7,152 nt of DNA from Bacteroidales bacterium (GCA_017472115.1 JAFUQW010000147.1:1-7152); one strand, 5' to 3'; positions 1 through 6,222 are shown, numbered from the stretch's first letter. Numbers and translations: made by a program. The notes: generated from the sequence alone by a model not told the origin.

Positions 1-606
1 CTGGCGGAAGAAGTAGCCTCCCTTTTCCGTCGCCTCTTCGAAAATCGGAGAATTATCCGCTACACCGACTGTCATCTTTCCGTCGATGATTCCGCAGTAG
101 CCCTTCTTCGAAAGTCCCCATGACAATGGCTTTCCCTTAAGTACGAACGCTCCTACGATCTTCCCGTTGTCGGCCCGTATGTCGGCCGCCTGAGTGGTCA
201 TGACTATGCTCTTGTCGTGAATGTCCGGAACGCCAAGAACCAATTCAGGCACTGCATTGTGCGGGATATAGATGTCAAGAGGAATATCATTTATCGTGTC
301 CTTCAGATGCTCCGTGTATGCTTTCGTCAAGGTTGTATCAGAATAGTCCCCCAGAGGAATCCAAACTTCTTCCATCTGAAATCCGTCAGGCTCCCCCATC
401 GGCTCGAACACGACATCTTCCGGTTCCGGAGCATTGTCCGCGTTTCCCGTGAACAGGAAAACGGAAGCGATGCCGGCACAAAGGAGCAGGACAGCAGCAA
501 TCCACCACCATCTTCTCAACGGCCTGCCGCCGGAAGTCCGTGGAGCACTCTTCTGACCGATCACACGCAATTCGTCATCATGTATGTCAAACTCATTTCT
601 GCTCAT
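1..606 (-). CDS. Membrane-anchored phosphodiester glycosidase-like protein (3' end missing)
   Basis: An open frame of 202 codons runs from an ATG at 606 to the window edge with no stop, so the C-terminus is missing. Residues 1-32 are polar and end in basic residues (RPLRR). Residues 33-53 (starting WWWIAAVLLL) form one membrane helix, followed by an acidic linker, so the rest should lie outside the cytoplasm. Residues about 133-202 (TTQAADIR, GAFVLKGKPLSWG, GYCGIIDGKMTVGVAD, GGYFFRQ) resemble, from memory, Bacteroidales proteins labelled phosphodiester glycosidase (NAGPA/DUF2233-like). Members of that family remove sugars from phosphodiester-linked glycoconjugates, but the substrate here is unknown and the catalytic half may be off the window. 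The start codon lies inside the end of the LytTR gene (14-bp overlap), so the two are very likely co-transcribed and translationally coupled. The membrane anchor is certain from sequence; the enzyme family is an inference. Confidence 0.62.
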   Translation of the reverse strand, partial: MSRNEFDIHDDELRVIGQKSAPRTSGGRPLRRWWWIAAVLLLCAGIASVFLFTGNADNAPEPEDVVFEPMGEPDGFQMEEVWIPLGDYSDTTLTKAYTEHLKDTINDIPLDIYIPHNAVPELVLGVPDIHDKSIVMTTQAADIRADNGKIVGAFVLKGKPLSWGLSKKGYCGIIDGKMTVGVADNSPIFEEATEKGGYFFRQ

Positions 607-970
607 TGTAATAGTCTCTTAATGATTCGATATACGCCTTCAGCTTGACCAGCACCTCACGGGAAGCCGACAATTCGTGATAACAGCCGCAGCAGTCGGA
701 CAAGATCAGCTGCTGTCTGGCAATATCGATGACGTATATATAATCTGTATTGATGATAAGGCTACGGCCTAATCTCAGGAAATTCGATCCCGAATCTCCG
801 AGCTGGACTCCGATCATATCTTCTATCTGACCGAGCTGAAAGGTAACCAGGCGTTTTCTGTTGTCAACGGTAACCACATTGGAATAATTGCCGTCAGAGG
901 ACACATAGACCAGCTTCTCCTGCGGAATACGCAGAAGCTCCGTTCCTTTCGATATGATTATGACGCCCAT
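593..970 (-). CDS. Stand-alone LytTR-family DNA-binding transcriptional regulator
   Basis: This 125-residue protein is almost entirely one LytTR domain (about residues 8-115). The signature stretches are visible: LVYVSSDGNYSNV (20-32), VTFQLGQIEDMI (42-53) and FLRLGRSLIINTDYI (64-78). LytTR domains bind short direct repeats in promoters through a beta-rich fold. There is no receiver domain, sensor or membrane segment before it, so it is not a complete two-component response regulator; its input is unknown and could be another protein. A cysteine cluster (C93, C94, C96) lies between the two C-terminal elements and is not something I expect in the family. It heads a leftward operon with the membrane glycosidase-like gene and is divergent from the WG-repeat/mtgA operon, so it may control both. 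The start at 970 follows a good -7 box by about 20 bases; no Shine-Dalgarno is seen. Confidence 0.9.
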   Translation of the reverse strand: MGVIIISKGTELLRIPQEKLVYVSSDGNYSNVVTVDNRKRLVTFQLGQIEDMIGVQLGDSGSNFLRLGRSLIINTDYIYVIDIARQQLILSDCCGCYHELSASREVLVKLKAYIESLRDYYNEQK

Positions 971-989
971 ATGTTACCGGTCAGCATCG

Positions 990-997
990 CAAAAGTA
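990..997 (-). promoter_or_regulatory. -7 box of the LytTR gene promoter
   Basis: On the minus strand this reads TACTTTTG, a full match to the Bacteroidota -7 consensus TAnnTTTG. It lies 19 bases upstream of the LytTR start, which would give a very short 5' leader of roughly 10-15 bases. The -33 element is weak: only TTTT at about 1012-1015, with no TTTG at the expected place. The promoter may therefore need an activator. Confidence 0.6.
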
Positions 998-1036
998 CTT
1001 ATTTTTTCTTTAAAAGCAGCCGCACTTCCGCGATAT

Positions 1037-1065
1037 GTACGAAATCAAAAAATAGAGTACGAAAC
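1037..1065 (-). promoter_or_regulatory. Candidate regulator sites: pair of TTTCGTAC motifs spaced 20 bp
   Basis: Two minus-strand 9-mers, ATTTCGTAC (1037-1045) and GTTTCGTAC (1057-1065), are direct repeats exactly 20 bp apart, close to two DNA turns. This matches how LytTR-family proteins usually bind, as paired short direct repeats about two turns apart. The motif also resembles the AlgR (LytTR) core CCGTTCGTC as I remember it. The pair lies just upstream of the LytTR gene promoter. Binding is an inference. Confidence 0.45.
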
Positions 1066-1091
1066 GATGACGCCACAACAGGTTCACAACG

Positions 1092-1109
1092 CATTCGTCC
1101 GATTCGTAC
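1092..1109 (+). promoter_or_regulatory. Candidate regulator sites: tandem ATTCGTCC / ATTCGTAC
   Basis: Two abutting 9-mers, CATTCGTCC (1092-1100) and GATTCGTAC (1101-1109), share the core of the minus-strand pair at 1037-1065 but point the other way, toward the WG-repeat gene. All four copies fit roughly NWTTCGTMC. This orientation would suit a regulator serving both divergent operons. The short core could recur by chance, but four copies in 73 bp of non-coding DNA is notable. Confidence 0.4.
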
Positions 1110-1113
1110 ATCG

Positions 1114-1168
1114 GCATCCGAAAACGTTTGTAATCAAATAATTATAACCGATATTCGCATCCGAAAAC
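1114..1168 (+). repeat. Exact 12-bp direct repeat GCATCCGAAAAC, two copies
   Basis: Copies lie at 1114-1125 and 1157-1168, 43 bp start to start, or about four DNA turns. They flank a candidate -33 TTTG (1127-1130) and an AT-rich stretch where the promoter of the WG-repeat gene should be; no good TAnnTTTG box is present there. The second copy ends 21 bases before the start codon. The repeat may be an operator, or the trace of a local duplication. Confidence 0.55.
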
Positions 1169-1189
1169 ATTAACACACAAACAACTGAC

Positions 1190-2119
1190 ATGAACAGAAA
1201 AATCAAACTTATCCTCGGCATTTCCGCATGGACTTTCATCACAGCAGTCATCGTATTCTCATTTGCAGCAAGCTGCTCGCATCCCGAACCTGTCACAGCC
1301 AAGCCTTCCGAAGACGGTCTCCTGCTCAACGACGACCTTGTAGCCATCAAGGAGGATGACGGGAACATCACCATCAAGAACACGGAAACCGGCGAAGTAA
1401 CCGCTGAGAAGATCAGGTTCGACTGGACATCCGCATCGCCCAACGATTCACTCGGAGTCTTCTGCTCCGACGGAAAGAGAGGCTATTATAATTCATATAC
1501 TGGAAAGATTGTCGTAGAAGCACAGTACCGCCGTGCATGGGTCTTTTCCGAAGGTCTGGCGGCTGTTCAGAAAAACGGACATATCGGATTCATCAACCGC
1601 AAGGGTGACGTGGTCATTCCGTTCAGGTATCCTTATCATGGCAATCCTCTGTCTGAATTCATCTTCAGGAACGGCCATTGCGTCGTCGCGGACACTACCG
1701 GCAAATGCGGTTTGATCAACAGAAAGGGAGAGTGGACAATACAGCCGGAATATGACAATATCGATGCCTTCGAGGAATATGTAATCGTTTCCAGAGCCGG
1801 AGTAAGAAAGCAGATGACCTACGATGAGAAAATCATCAACTCGTTCGTAGTGGATCACATTTCCGCCTTGACATATACGGAAACAGAAAGGTTTGAGAAC
1901 AAAGACGGCGAGATTGTTTACCTGGATAAAGAAGTCAAGACCGGACTGTTTTCCTACAGAGTCGGAGGACGTTGCGGACTGATGGATTCCAACTGTCGCA
2001 GGCTTACGGAGCCTTTATATTCAAGAATCATTGCTGTGGACAAGAACATGTACAGGGCACTTCTTCTTGACCATTTTTCGGAAGTGATAATCAACGCCAA
2101 AGGTGAGGTGATGAAATGA
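1190..2119 (+). CDS. WG-repeat protein with N-terminal membrane or lipoprotein signal
   Basis: This 309-residue protein starts with NRKIK and a hydrophobic stretch (about 5-28) ending FAASC29S. That can be read as a lipoprotein signal with Cys29 modified (imperfect lipobox) or as an uncleaved anchor; either way the body is outside the cytoplasm. The body holds WG-type repeats (G-x-x-G-[FLY]-[IM]-[ND]-x-x-G, then a short strand and an E/P-x-Y/L): about residues 97-125, 130-168 (GHIGFINRKGDVVIPFRY), 171-200 (GKCGLINRKGEWTIQPEYDNI) and a degenerate one at 259-292 (GRCGLMDSNCRRLTEPLY). Residues 201-258 are a less regular insertion. WG repeats form beta-rich binding surfaces; no enzyme activity is known. 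It is first in an operon with the mtgA-like gene, whose start overlaps its stop, so a role at the cell wall, perhaps as a partner or sensor for the glycosyltransferase, is plausible but unproven. Confidence 0.85.
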   Translation: MNRKIKLILGISAWTFITAVIVFSFAASCSHPEPVTAKPSEDGLLLNDDLVAIKEDDGNITIKNTETGEVTAEKIRFDWTSASPNDSLGVFCSDGKRGYYNSYTGKIVVEAQYRRAWVFSEGLAAVQKNGHIGFINRKGDVVIPFRYPYHGNPLSEFIFRNGHCVVADTTGKCGLINRKGEWTIQPEYDNIDAFEEYVIVSRAGVRKQMTYDEKIINSFVVDHISALTYTETERFENKDGEIVYLDKEVKTGLFSYRVGGRCGLMDSNCRRLTEPLYSRIIAVDKNMYRALLLDHFSEVIINAKGEVMK

Positions 2120-2793
2120 GAAGGCTTATCGACATTATCTTCGTCTATATTCCGGTCATGCTGGTTCTGATAAGCCTGATATGGGTGTCGGCATACAGAT
2201 GGCTGCCGGTGAGATGGACTCCCCTCATGCTGAAAAGGACAATCGAGAACGCCGGCAGTCCGGATTACCGCAACACTCAGATATGGATTTCAAAAGACGA
2301 GATCGACCCGGTGCTGACCGAAGCCGTCCTGCTCACTGAAGACCAGCGTTTCTACTCCCACAAGGGATTTGACATAAAGGAACTGCGCCAGATGAAGGAG
2401 GAGCATTTTCTCAACGGCGGAGACATCCGCGGATGCAGCACCATATCCCAGCAGGTGGCCAAGAACTGCTTCACCTTCGGAAGCCGCACATGGCTGCGGA
2501 AAGGCATAGAGGCATATTACACAGCCCTGATCGAGATAATCTGGGGAAAAGACCGGATATTGGAAGTATATATGAATGTAGCGGAAACAGGAAGAGGACT
2601 GTTTGGAGTAGAAGCCGCCTGCCGGAAATATTTCGACAGCCCTTCATCGGAGGTTTCGGTATCCGATGCGGCAGCCATAGCCTGTGTCCTGCCGAAGCCT
2701 CTCGCAAGAACGCCCTCGACCGTCATGTCAGCACATGCGCACAGACATTCCGCAGTGGCAGGAGAATTAGGAAAAAGCCGGCCGATTCCATAG
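2116..2793 (+). CDS. mtgA: Monofunctional peptidoglycan glycosyltransferase (GT51, MtgA-like)
   Basis: This protein polymerises lipid II into glycan strands at the outer face of the inner membrane. It has one N-terminal helix (about residues 6-26) and a GT51 domain with its motifs in order: EDQRFYSHKGFD (75-86, catalytic Glu75), RGCSTISQQVAKN (105-117), RTWLRKGIEAYYT (124-136, second conserved Glu132), KDRILEVYMNVAE (145-157), then GRGLFGVEAACRKYF and LPKPLARTPS. There is no transpeptidase domain, so it adds chains without cross-linking them. At 225 residues it is slightly shorter than E. coli MtgA (about 240), the difference being in the C-terminal tail. Position 107 is Cys where many members have Gly (GGSTITQQ). 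The start codon overlaps the WG-repeat stop (ATGA at 2116-2119), indicating coupling. The last codons contain a hairpin that likely terminates the opposing peptidase gene. Confidence 0.93.
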   Translation: MRRLIDIIFVYIPVMLVLISLIWVSAYRWLPVRWTPLMLKRTIENAGSPDYRNTQIWISKDEIDPVLTEAVLLTEDQRFYSHKGFDIKELRQMKEEHFLNGGDIRGCSTISQQVAKNCFTFGSRTWLRKGIEAYYTALIEIIWGKDRILEVYMNVAETGRGLFGVEAACRKYFDSPSSEVSVSDAAAIACVLPKPLARTPSTVMSAHAHRHSAVAGELGKSRPIP

Positions 2794-2806
2794 GGAAAAG
2801 GCCGGC
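2772..2806 (-). terminator. Likely terminator of the M13 peptidase gene
   Basis: On the minus strand a GC-only 7-bp stem, GCCGGCC / GGCCGGC (2800-2806 with 2777-2783), has a 16-base loop and is followed directly by TTTTT (2772-2776). It starts about 20 bases after the peptidase stop at 2827. It overlaps the last codons of the convergent mtgA gene. The plus strand has no T-tract after the stem, so it fits leftward transcription best. Confidence 0.6.
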
Positions 2807-2826
2807 GTATCGTTAACGGAAGGTCA

Positions 2827-4857
2827 TTACCAGATGACAACCCTTTCCTCTTCAGGAAGGAACATCTCGCCGTCGGTGATGCCGAAGGCCTCGTAGAAAG
2901 TCTCGACATTGCGGAGGGTCGCGTTCACGCGGTTCTTTCCGAGAGAGTGGACATCGGTCTTTGTAAGGCGCGCAGCCTCCTCGTCACGGATGTTCTGACC
3001 CCAGATTGTGGCGTATGAGAGATAGAATCGCTGCGCTGCAGTAAATCCGTCGATCGGTGCAGGCTCGCCGTTTGCCTTGAATGAATTCTGAAGTGCTGTG
3101 TAAGAGACTCTCAGACCGCCCTGGTCAGCGATGTTCTCGCCGAGTGAAAGAGCTCCGTCAGCCATCACTGCAGGCTGGCCGTCCTTTGCAGGAAGCACAA
3201 CGATCTTGTTGAACTGATCCACGAGGATGTCTGTGCGTGCCTTGAATGCGGCCGCATCCTCCTCTGTCCACCAGTTGTTCATGTTGCCGTCCTTGTCGAA
3301 CTGGCGTCCCTGATCATCGAATCCATGGGTCATCTCATGTCCGATGACAACACCGATCGCACCATAGTTCACAGCATCGTCAGCAGCAGAATTATAGAAC
3401 GGCGGCTGGAGGATAGCTGCAGGGAAGCAGATCTCGTTGGTGGTAGGGTTGTAGTATGCATTCACGGTCTGAGGAGACATGAACCATCTTTCACGGTCAA
3501 CTTCCTTGCCGAGGTCAGCGAGGTTGTCAGCTGTGTACCAGGCACTTGCACGCTTGATATTCTCCCAGTATGAAAGCTTAGGGTCGATTGTGAGAGTCGA
3601 GTAATCCTTCCATTTGTCAGGATATCCTATCTTCACCGTGAAAGTATTGAGCTTCTCGTGAGCCTTTGCCTTTGTCGCATCCGACATCCACTCGAGGGCG
3701 TCGATATGCTGGCCGAGAGCCACCTGAAGGTTCTTCACCATCTCGGTCATGCGCACCTTGTCGCTTTCAGGGAAATATTTCTTCACATAGATTTCACCTA
3801 CAGCTTCTCCGAGAAGGCCGTTAGGAACAGCCATAGCACGCTTCCAGCGAGGACGCATCTCCTGCTGGCCGGACATCTGACGGCCGAAGAAATCGAAATA
3901 TGCGGCATAGAGTTCGTCACCCACATAACCGGCAGCGCTTGACATGAGCCCTGCAGCCATATATGCCTTCACAGTATTGATATCCTCCTTTGAAAAGAGT
4001 GCGAGCACTGCATCCAGCACCTCAGGCTGACCTACGATCACCTTGTCGAAATCTCCGATTCCCATCTGTGAGAAATATGCGTTCCAGTTGAACTGAGGGT
4101 ATTTTGCCATGAACTCAGCCTTGGTCATAGGATTATAGCCGGCAGCCACATCACGAAGCTCCACATTGCTGCGGAATGACTTCGCCATCTTTGTCTCGAA
4201 TGCGAGCACCTTCTCGGCTGTCGCTGCGGCATCCTCCCATCCGAGCATGCCGAAAGCCTTGGTCAGCCACTGGACATATCCTTCGCGGAAGGCCTTGTTC
4301 TCTGCATCAAGATAATAGTCCCTGTTGCCCATTCCGAGTCCGGCCTGATCGACATAGAGGACATTGACGTTGCTGTTGAGAAGGTCGGCGCTCACTCCTG
4401 TGCTGAACAGAGGATTGCCTGCTGAAGTGTGGATAAGAGCCACTGCAATGGCAAGATCAGAGAGATTGTTCACAGCCATGAGCCTGTCGATGTCTGCCTT
4501 CACAGGAGCCACTCCTTCTGTATTGAGACGAGTCGAATCGAGTCCCATGGTGTAGAGGTCGGCGATCTTCTGATCGACTGTACCTTCCTTGAACTTGGAC
4601 TTCGCGATGTCGGAGAAAAGGTCATTCAGACGGATCTCGTTGCTTTCGCGCAGACGGTCGAATGTACCGTAACGTGCAAACTCAGGCTTGAGAGGATTGG
4701 CAGCCTGCCATCCTCCTGTAGCATACTGATAAAAGTCATCATTGAGAGCGACACTCTCGTCGAAATTAGCACGGTCGATTGCCGGAACCTCGGCCTGCTT
4801 AGAGTTGCAACCTGCCATAAGAGCAATTGTTGAAATAGTTAACAGGATCTTTTTCAT
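2827..4857 (-). CDS. M13-family zinc metallopeptidase lipoprotein (neprilysin/PepO-like)
   Basis: This 676-residue protein is full length for the M13 family, which cleaves peptides of limited size inside a closed two-lobed chamber. Residues 1-17 (MKKILLTISTIALMAGC) are a lipoprotein signal with Cys17 as the lipidated residue; mature protein is probably anchored in the outer or inner membrane, facing outward or into the periplasm. The N-terminal domain (about 30-430) holds LNDDFYQYATGGW (38-50). The catalytic domain has NAYYNP (466-471, substrate binding), HEMTH (507-511: zinc ligands His507 and His511, catalytic Glu508), ENIAD (574-578: zinc ligand Glu574, Asp578), His637 and RVN (643-645). 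It ends VVIW, without the C-terminal Cys of animal neprilysins. All catalytic residues are present, so it should be active. It has its own -7 box and terminator, so it is probably transcribed alone. Substrates are unknown; peptide nutrition or signal-peptide turnover are possible. Confidence 0.96.
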   Translation of the reverse strand: MKKILLTISTIALMAGCNSKQAEVPAIDRANFDESVALNDDFYQYATGGWQAANPLKPEFARYGTFDRLRESNEIRLNDLFSDIAKSKFKEGTVDQKIADLYTMGLDSTRLNTEGVAPVKADIDRLMAVNNLSDLAIAVALIHTSAGNPLFSTGVSADLLNSNVNVLYVDQAGLGMGNRDYYLDAENKAFREGYVQWLTKAFGMLGWEDAAATAEKVLAFETKMAKSFRSNVELRDVAAGYNPMTKAEFMAKYPQFNWNAYFSQMGIGDFDKVIVGQPEVLDAVLALFSKEDINTVKAYMAAGLMSSAAGYVGDELYAAYFDFFGRQMSGQQEMRPRWKRAMAVPNGLLGEAVGEIYVKKYFPESDKVRMTEMVKNLQVALGQHIDALEWMSDATKAKAHEKLNTFTVKIGYPDKWKDYSTLTIDPKLSYWENIKRASAWYTADNLADLGKEVDRERWFMSPQTVNAYYNPTTNEICFPAAILQPPFYNSAADDAVNYGAIGVVIGHEMTHGFDDQGRQFDKDGNMNNWWTEEDAAAFKARTDILVDQFNKIVVLPAKDGQPAVMADGALSLGENIADQGGLRVSYTALQNSFKANGEPAPIDGFTAAQRFYLSYATIWGQNIRDEEAARLTKTDVHSLGKNRVNATLRNVETFYEAFGITDGEMFLPEEERVVIW

Positions 4858-4900
4858 TGTATGGTTTGTTAATAGATTTAGAACTTCATTTCAAGAGCAG

Positions 4901-4908
4901 CAAAAATA
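4901..4908 (-). promoter_or_regulatory. -7 box of the M13 peptidase promoter
   Basis: The minus strand reads TATTTTTG, a full match to TAnnTTTG, about 44 bases before the peptidase start. The box sits inside the T-rich tail of the lipocalin terminator. No clean -33 TTTG is seen; TTCG at 4924-4927, in the terminator stem, is the nearest candidate. Confidence 0.5.
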
Positions 4909-4910
4909 AT

Positions 4911-4963
4911 AAAAAACATGTCACGAAGTACAGATTTCAACATATTATCCGTACTTCGTGACA
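4911..4963 (-). terminator. Terminator of the lipocalin gene (13-bp perfect inverted repeat)
   Basis: The arms at 4951-4963 and 4919-4931 (TGTCACGAAGTAC and its complement) pair perfectly over 13 bp around a 19-base loop. On the minus strand the stem is followed by TG and six T (4911-4916), then further T-rich sequence. It starts 19 bases after the lipocalin stop. The loop is long for a terminator, so a dyad operator acting on the peptidase promoter is an alternative. Confidence 0.65.
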
Positions 4964-4982
4964 CGATTTCCTGAAAAAGGCC

Positions 4983-5531
4983 CTATTTGTTCTCAGCCTC
5001 GTATGCCGCGATATTGCGGCTCTGATCGACCCAGATCAGCTTGGAGGTGTCATAGCCGCGGGCCTCCGCCTCCTCAAGCACCATCTTCAGCAGGTCAGGA
5101 TCAGCTTCCGGTGTTCTGGAAAGGATCCAGAGATAGTTGTCGCTCTTGCTTCCCACAAGGGAGATCTGATAGTTCTCATCTACCATCATCACATTGTAGT
5201 CGGAATAGAAGAAAAGGAAGAACGAAACCCTGAGGGCACCGGGATTTCCGGAAGGATCCTTATACTTGGCCTTGCCTTCGGCAATCTTGAACTTGCCGTC
5301 CTTCCAGCCTGTGTTAAGCACCACGACCTTGCCGTCATCCTGAAGGATATACTCGGCCATAGTGTTGTCCATACCTTTCTCGAAGCTGTGGTTATAACGC
5401 GCAACCTCGTACCACTCTCCGAGATAGCGCGAGAGGTCGAAATGATCCACAGTCGAATTGTCGTAATCTTTTGTACATGCCGAAAGCGGCAGAAAGCAGG
5501 CAGTCAATGCCATCAAAACCAGATTTTTCAT
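4983..5531 (-). CDS. blc: Bacterial lipocalin lipoprotein (Blc-like)
   Basis: This 182-residue lipocalin has a lipoprotein signal (residues 1-19, LPLSAC, lipidated Cys19). It carries the first lipocalin signature YLGEWYEVARYNHSFEKG (37-53) with the invariant Gly-x-Trp, the strand-rich centre (DYNVMMVDENYQISLVGS, 111-128) and the third region YLWILSRTP (133-141), then a C-terminal helix (DPDLLKMVLEEAEARGYD) and the closing strand. E. coli Blc is an outer-membrane lipoprotein that binds lysophospholipids and acts in membrane upkeep; the same role is likely here but not shown. The frame is open up to an ATG at 5597, but those extra 22 residues would place the signal peptide internally, so the start at 5531 is preferred. 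A terminator follows it. I see no convincing promoter in the 174 bases upstream. Confidence 0.92.
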   Translation of the reverse strand: MKNLVLMALTACFLPLSACTKDYDNSTVDHFDLSRYLGEWYEVARYNHSFEKGMDNTMAEYILQDDGKVVVLNTGWKDGKFKIAEGKAKYKDPSGNPGALRVSFFLFFYSDYNVMMVDENYQISLVGSKSDNYLWILSRTPEADPDLLKMVLEEAEARGYDTSKLIWVDQSRNIAAYEAENK

Positions 5532-5650
5532 AACACTACTAACATTAAAGAAACTGTTTAAACACATTCCGACGCAAACCAAAAATCGTTCCTGCACGGC
5601 AAGAGCCTATCCGGACAATGAGCAAAGACTACGACACACTGCCCCCACAC
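5532..5650. other. Leader region upstream of the lipocalin gene
   Basis: This non-coding stretch lies between the barrel-gene terminator and the lipocalin start. It must hold the lipocalin promoter, but there is no full TAnnTTTG match; on the minus strand TTTG occurs at about 5575-5578 with no good -7 partner. The 8-bp palindrome GTTTAAAC at about 5553-5560 is the only other visible element, and it may be chance. Confidence 0.3.
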
Positions 5651-5684
5651 AAAAAAAAAGCCGGTCCTGAAAGACAGAACCGGC
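5651..5684 (-). terminator. Strong intrinsic terminator of the outer-membrane barrel gene
   Basis: On the minus strand GCCGGTTCTG (5675-5684) pairs with CAGGACCGGC (5660-5669) over 10 bp including one G-U pair. The loop is five bases, and nine T follow directly (5651-5659). It lies 21 bases after the stop codon at 5706. This is the clearest terminator in the window. Confidence 0.92.
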
Positions 5685-5705
5685 CTGATATATCATGCAG
5701 GATGA

Positions 5706-6170
5706 TTAGAACTTGTAACGTACGCCAAGTCCGATGCTTGAAGGGAACCAAAGTCCGTGACCGCCGAATCCGATTCCGATGTGCTGACGGAAGTCAAGAG
5801 AAAGCTGGAGAGGGAACCAGAAAGAGTACTCAAGACCTACCATACCGGCAGCTGAAAGGTTGAAGTAGTTTGCATCACCGAGACCGAGACCTACACCAAC
5901 ACCCGGACCGGCGTAGAAACCCCACTCACCTCTTGATGTCCATGAAGGCTGAGCGATCATGAAGTTATAGATACCTGTAGCACCTACATTGAATACACCG
6001 TCGAAACCAAGTCCGAGACCTCCGTCAACCTCAAGGAAGTTTGAACCCAAAGAGTGCTGGTAGCTGACTTCACCACCGTTTCCGATACGTACACCGATTG
6101 CCCTTGGCTGAGCTGTTGCAGCTACTGCGAAACCAAGCACCATCGCTGCGATAAGAATGATTTTCTTCAT
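5706..6170 (-). CDS. Small glycine-rich outer-membrane beta-barrel protein
   Basis: This 154-residue protein has a signal peptide (residues 1-20, MKKIILIAAM...AATA) with a signal peptidase I site before Gln21. The mature part is made of alternating polar and hydrophobic strands rich in Gly and aromatic residues (VDGGLGLGFDGVFNVGATGIYNF, 48-70; GFYAGPGVGVGLGLG, 84-98; LQLSLDFRQHIGIGFG, 121-136) and ends RYKF. A terminal aromatic residue is the usual signal for barrel insertion by the BAM complex. At about 134 mature residues it would make roughly an 8-stranded barrel. Function is unknown; such proteins are usually structural or small pores. The frame is open to an ATG at 6284, but a -7 box at 6215-6222 lies inside that extension and the signal peptide starts at 6170, so 6170 is chosen. 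It has its own promoter and terminator. Confidence 0.85.
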   Translation of the reverse strand: MKKIILIAAMVLGFAVAATAQPRAIGVRIGNGGEVSYQHSLGSNFLEVDGGLGLGFDGVFNVGATGIYNFMIAQPSWTSRGEWGFYAGPGVGVGLGLGDANYFNLSAAGMVGLEYSFWFPLQLSLDFRQHIGIGFGGHGLWFPSSIGLGVRYKF

Positions 6171-6214
6171 AAAAAAAGCGTTTTTGGTTAATGTAATCTT
6201 TAATTCACTAATTA

Positions 6215-6222
6215 CAAAGGTA
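6215..6222 (-). promoter_or_regulatory. -7 box of the barrel-protein promoter
   Basis: The minus strand reads TACCTTTG, a full match to TAnnTTTG, 44 bases before the start at 6170. The leader would be about 35-40 bases, AT-rich, with no Shine-Dalgarno. The T-rich stretch upstream has no clear -33 TTTG. The position of this box argues against any longer coding start. Confidence 0.7.

Noticed and set aside
217..648. Plus-strand open frame of 143 codons
   Set aside because: It lies antisense to the membrane-anchored glycosidase-like gene and the LytTR end; its product has no domain-like pattern.
2700..2816. Possible frameshift at the C-terminus of mtgA
   Set aside because: The tail after LPKPLARTPS is somewhat short, but the alternative frame gives no better match to the family, and all catalytic motifs are intact.
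4919..4963. Dyad arms containing TTCGT as a fifth site of the LytTR motif
   Set aside because: Only the five-base core is shared, the flanks differ, and the position after a stop codon with a T-tract is explained by termination.
5532..5597. Longer start of the lipocalin at 5597
   Set aside because: It would bury the lipoprotein signal peptide 22 residues inside the protein.
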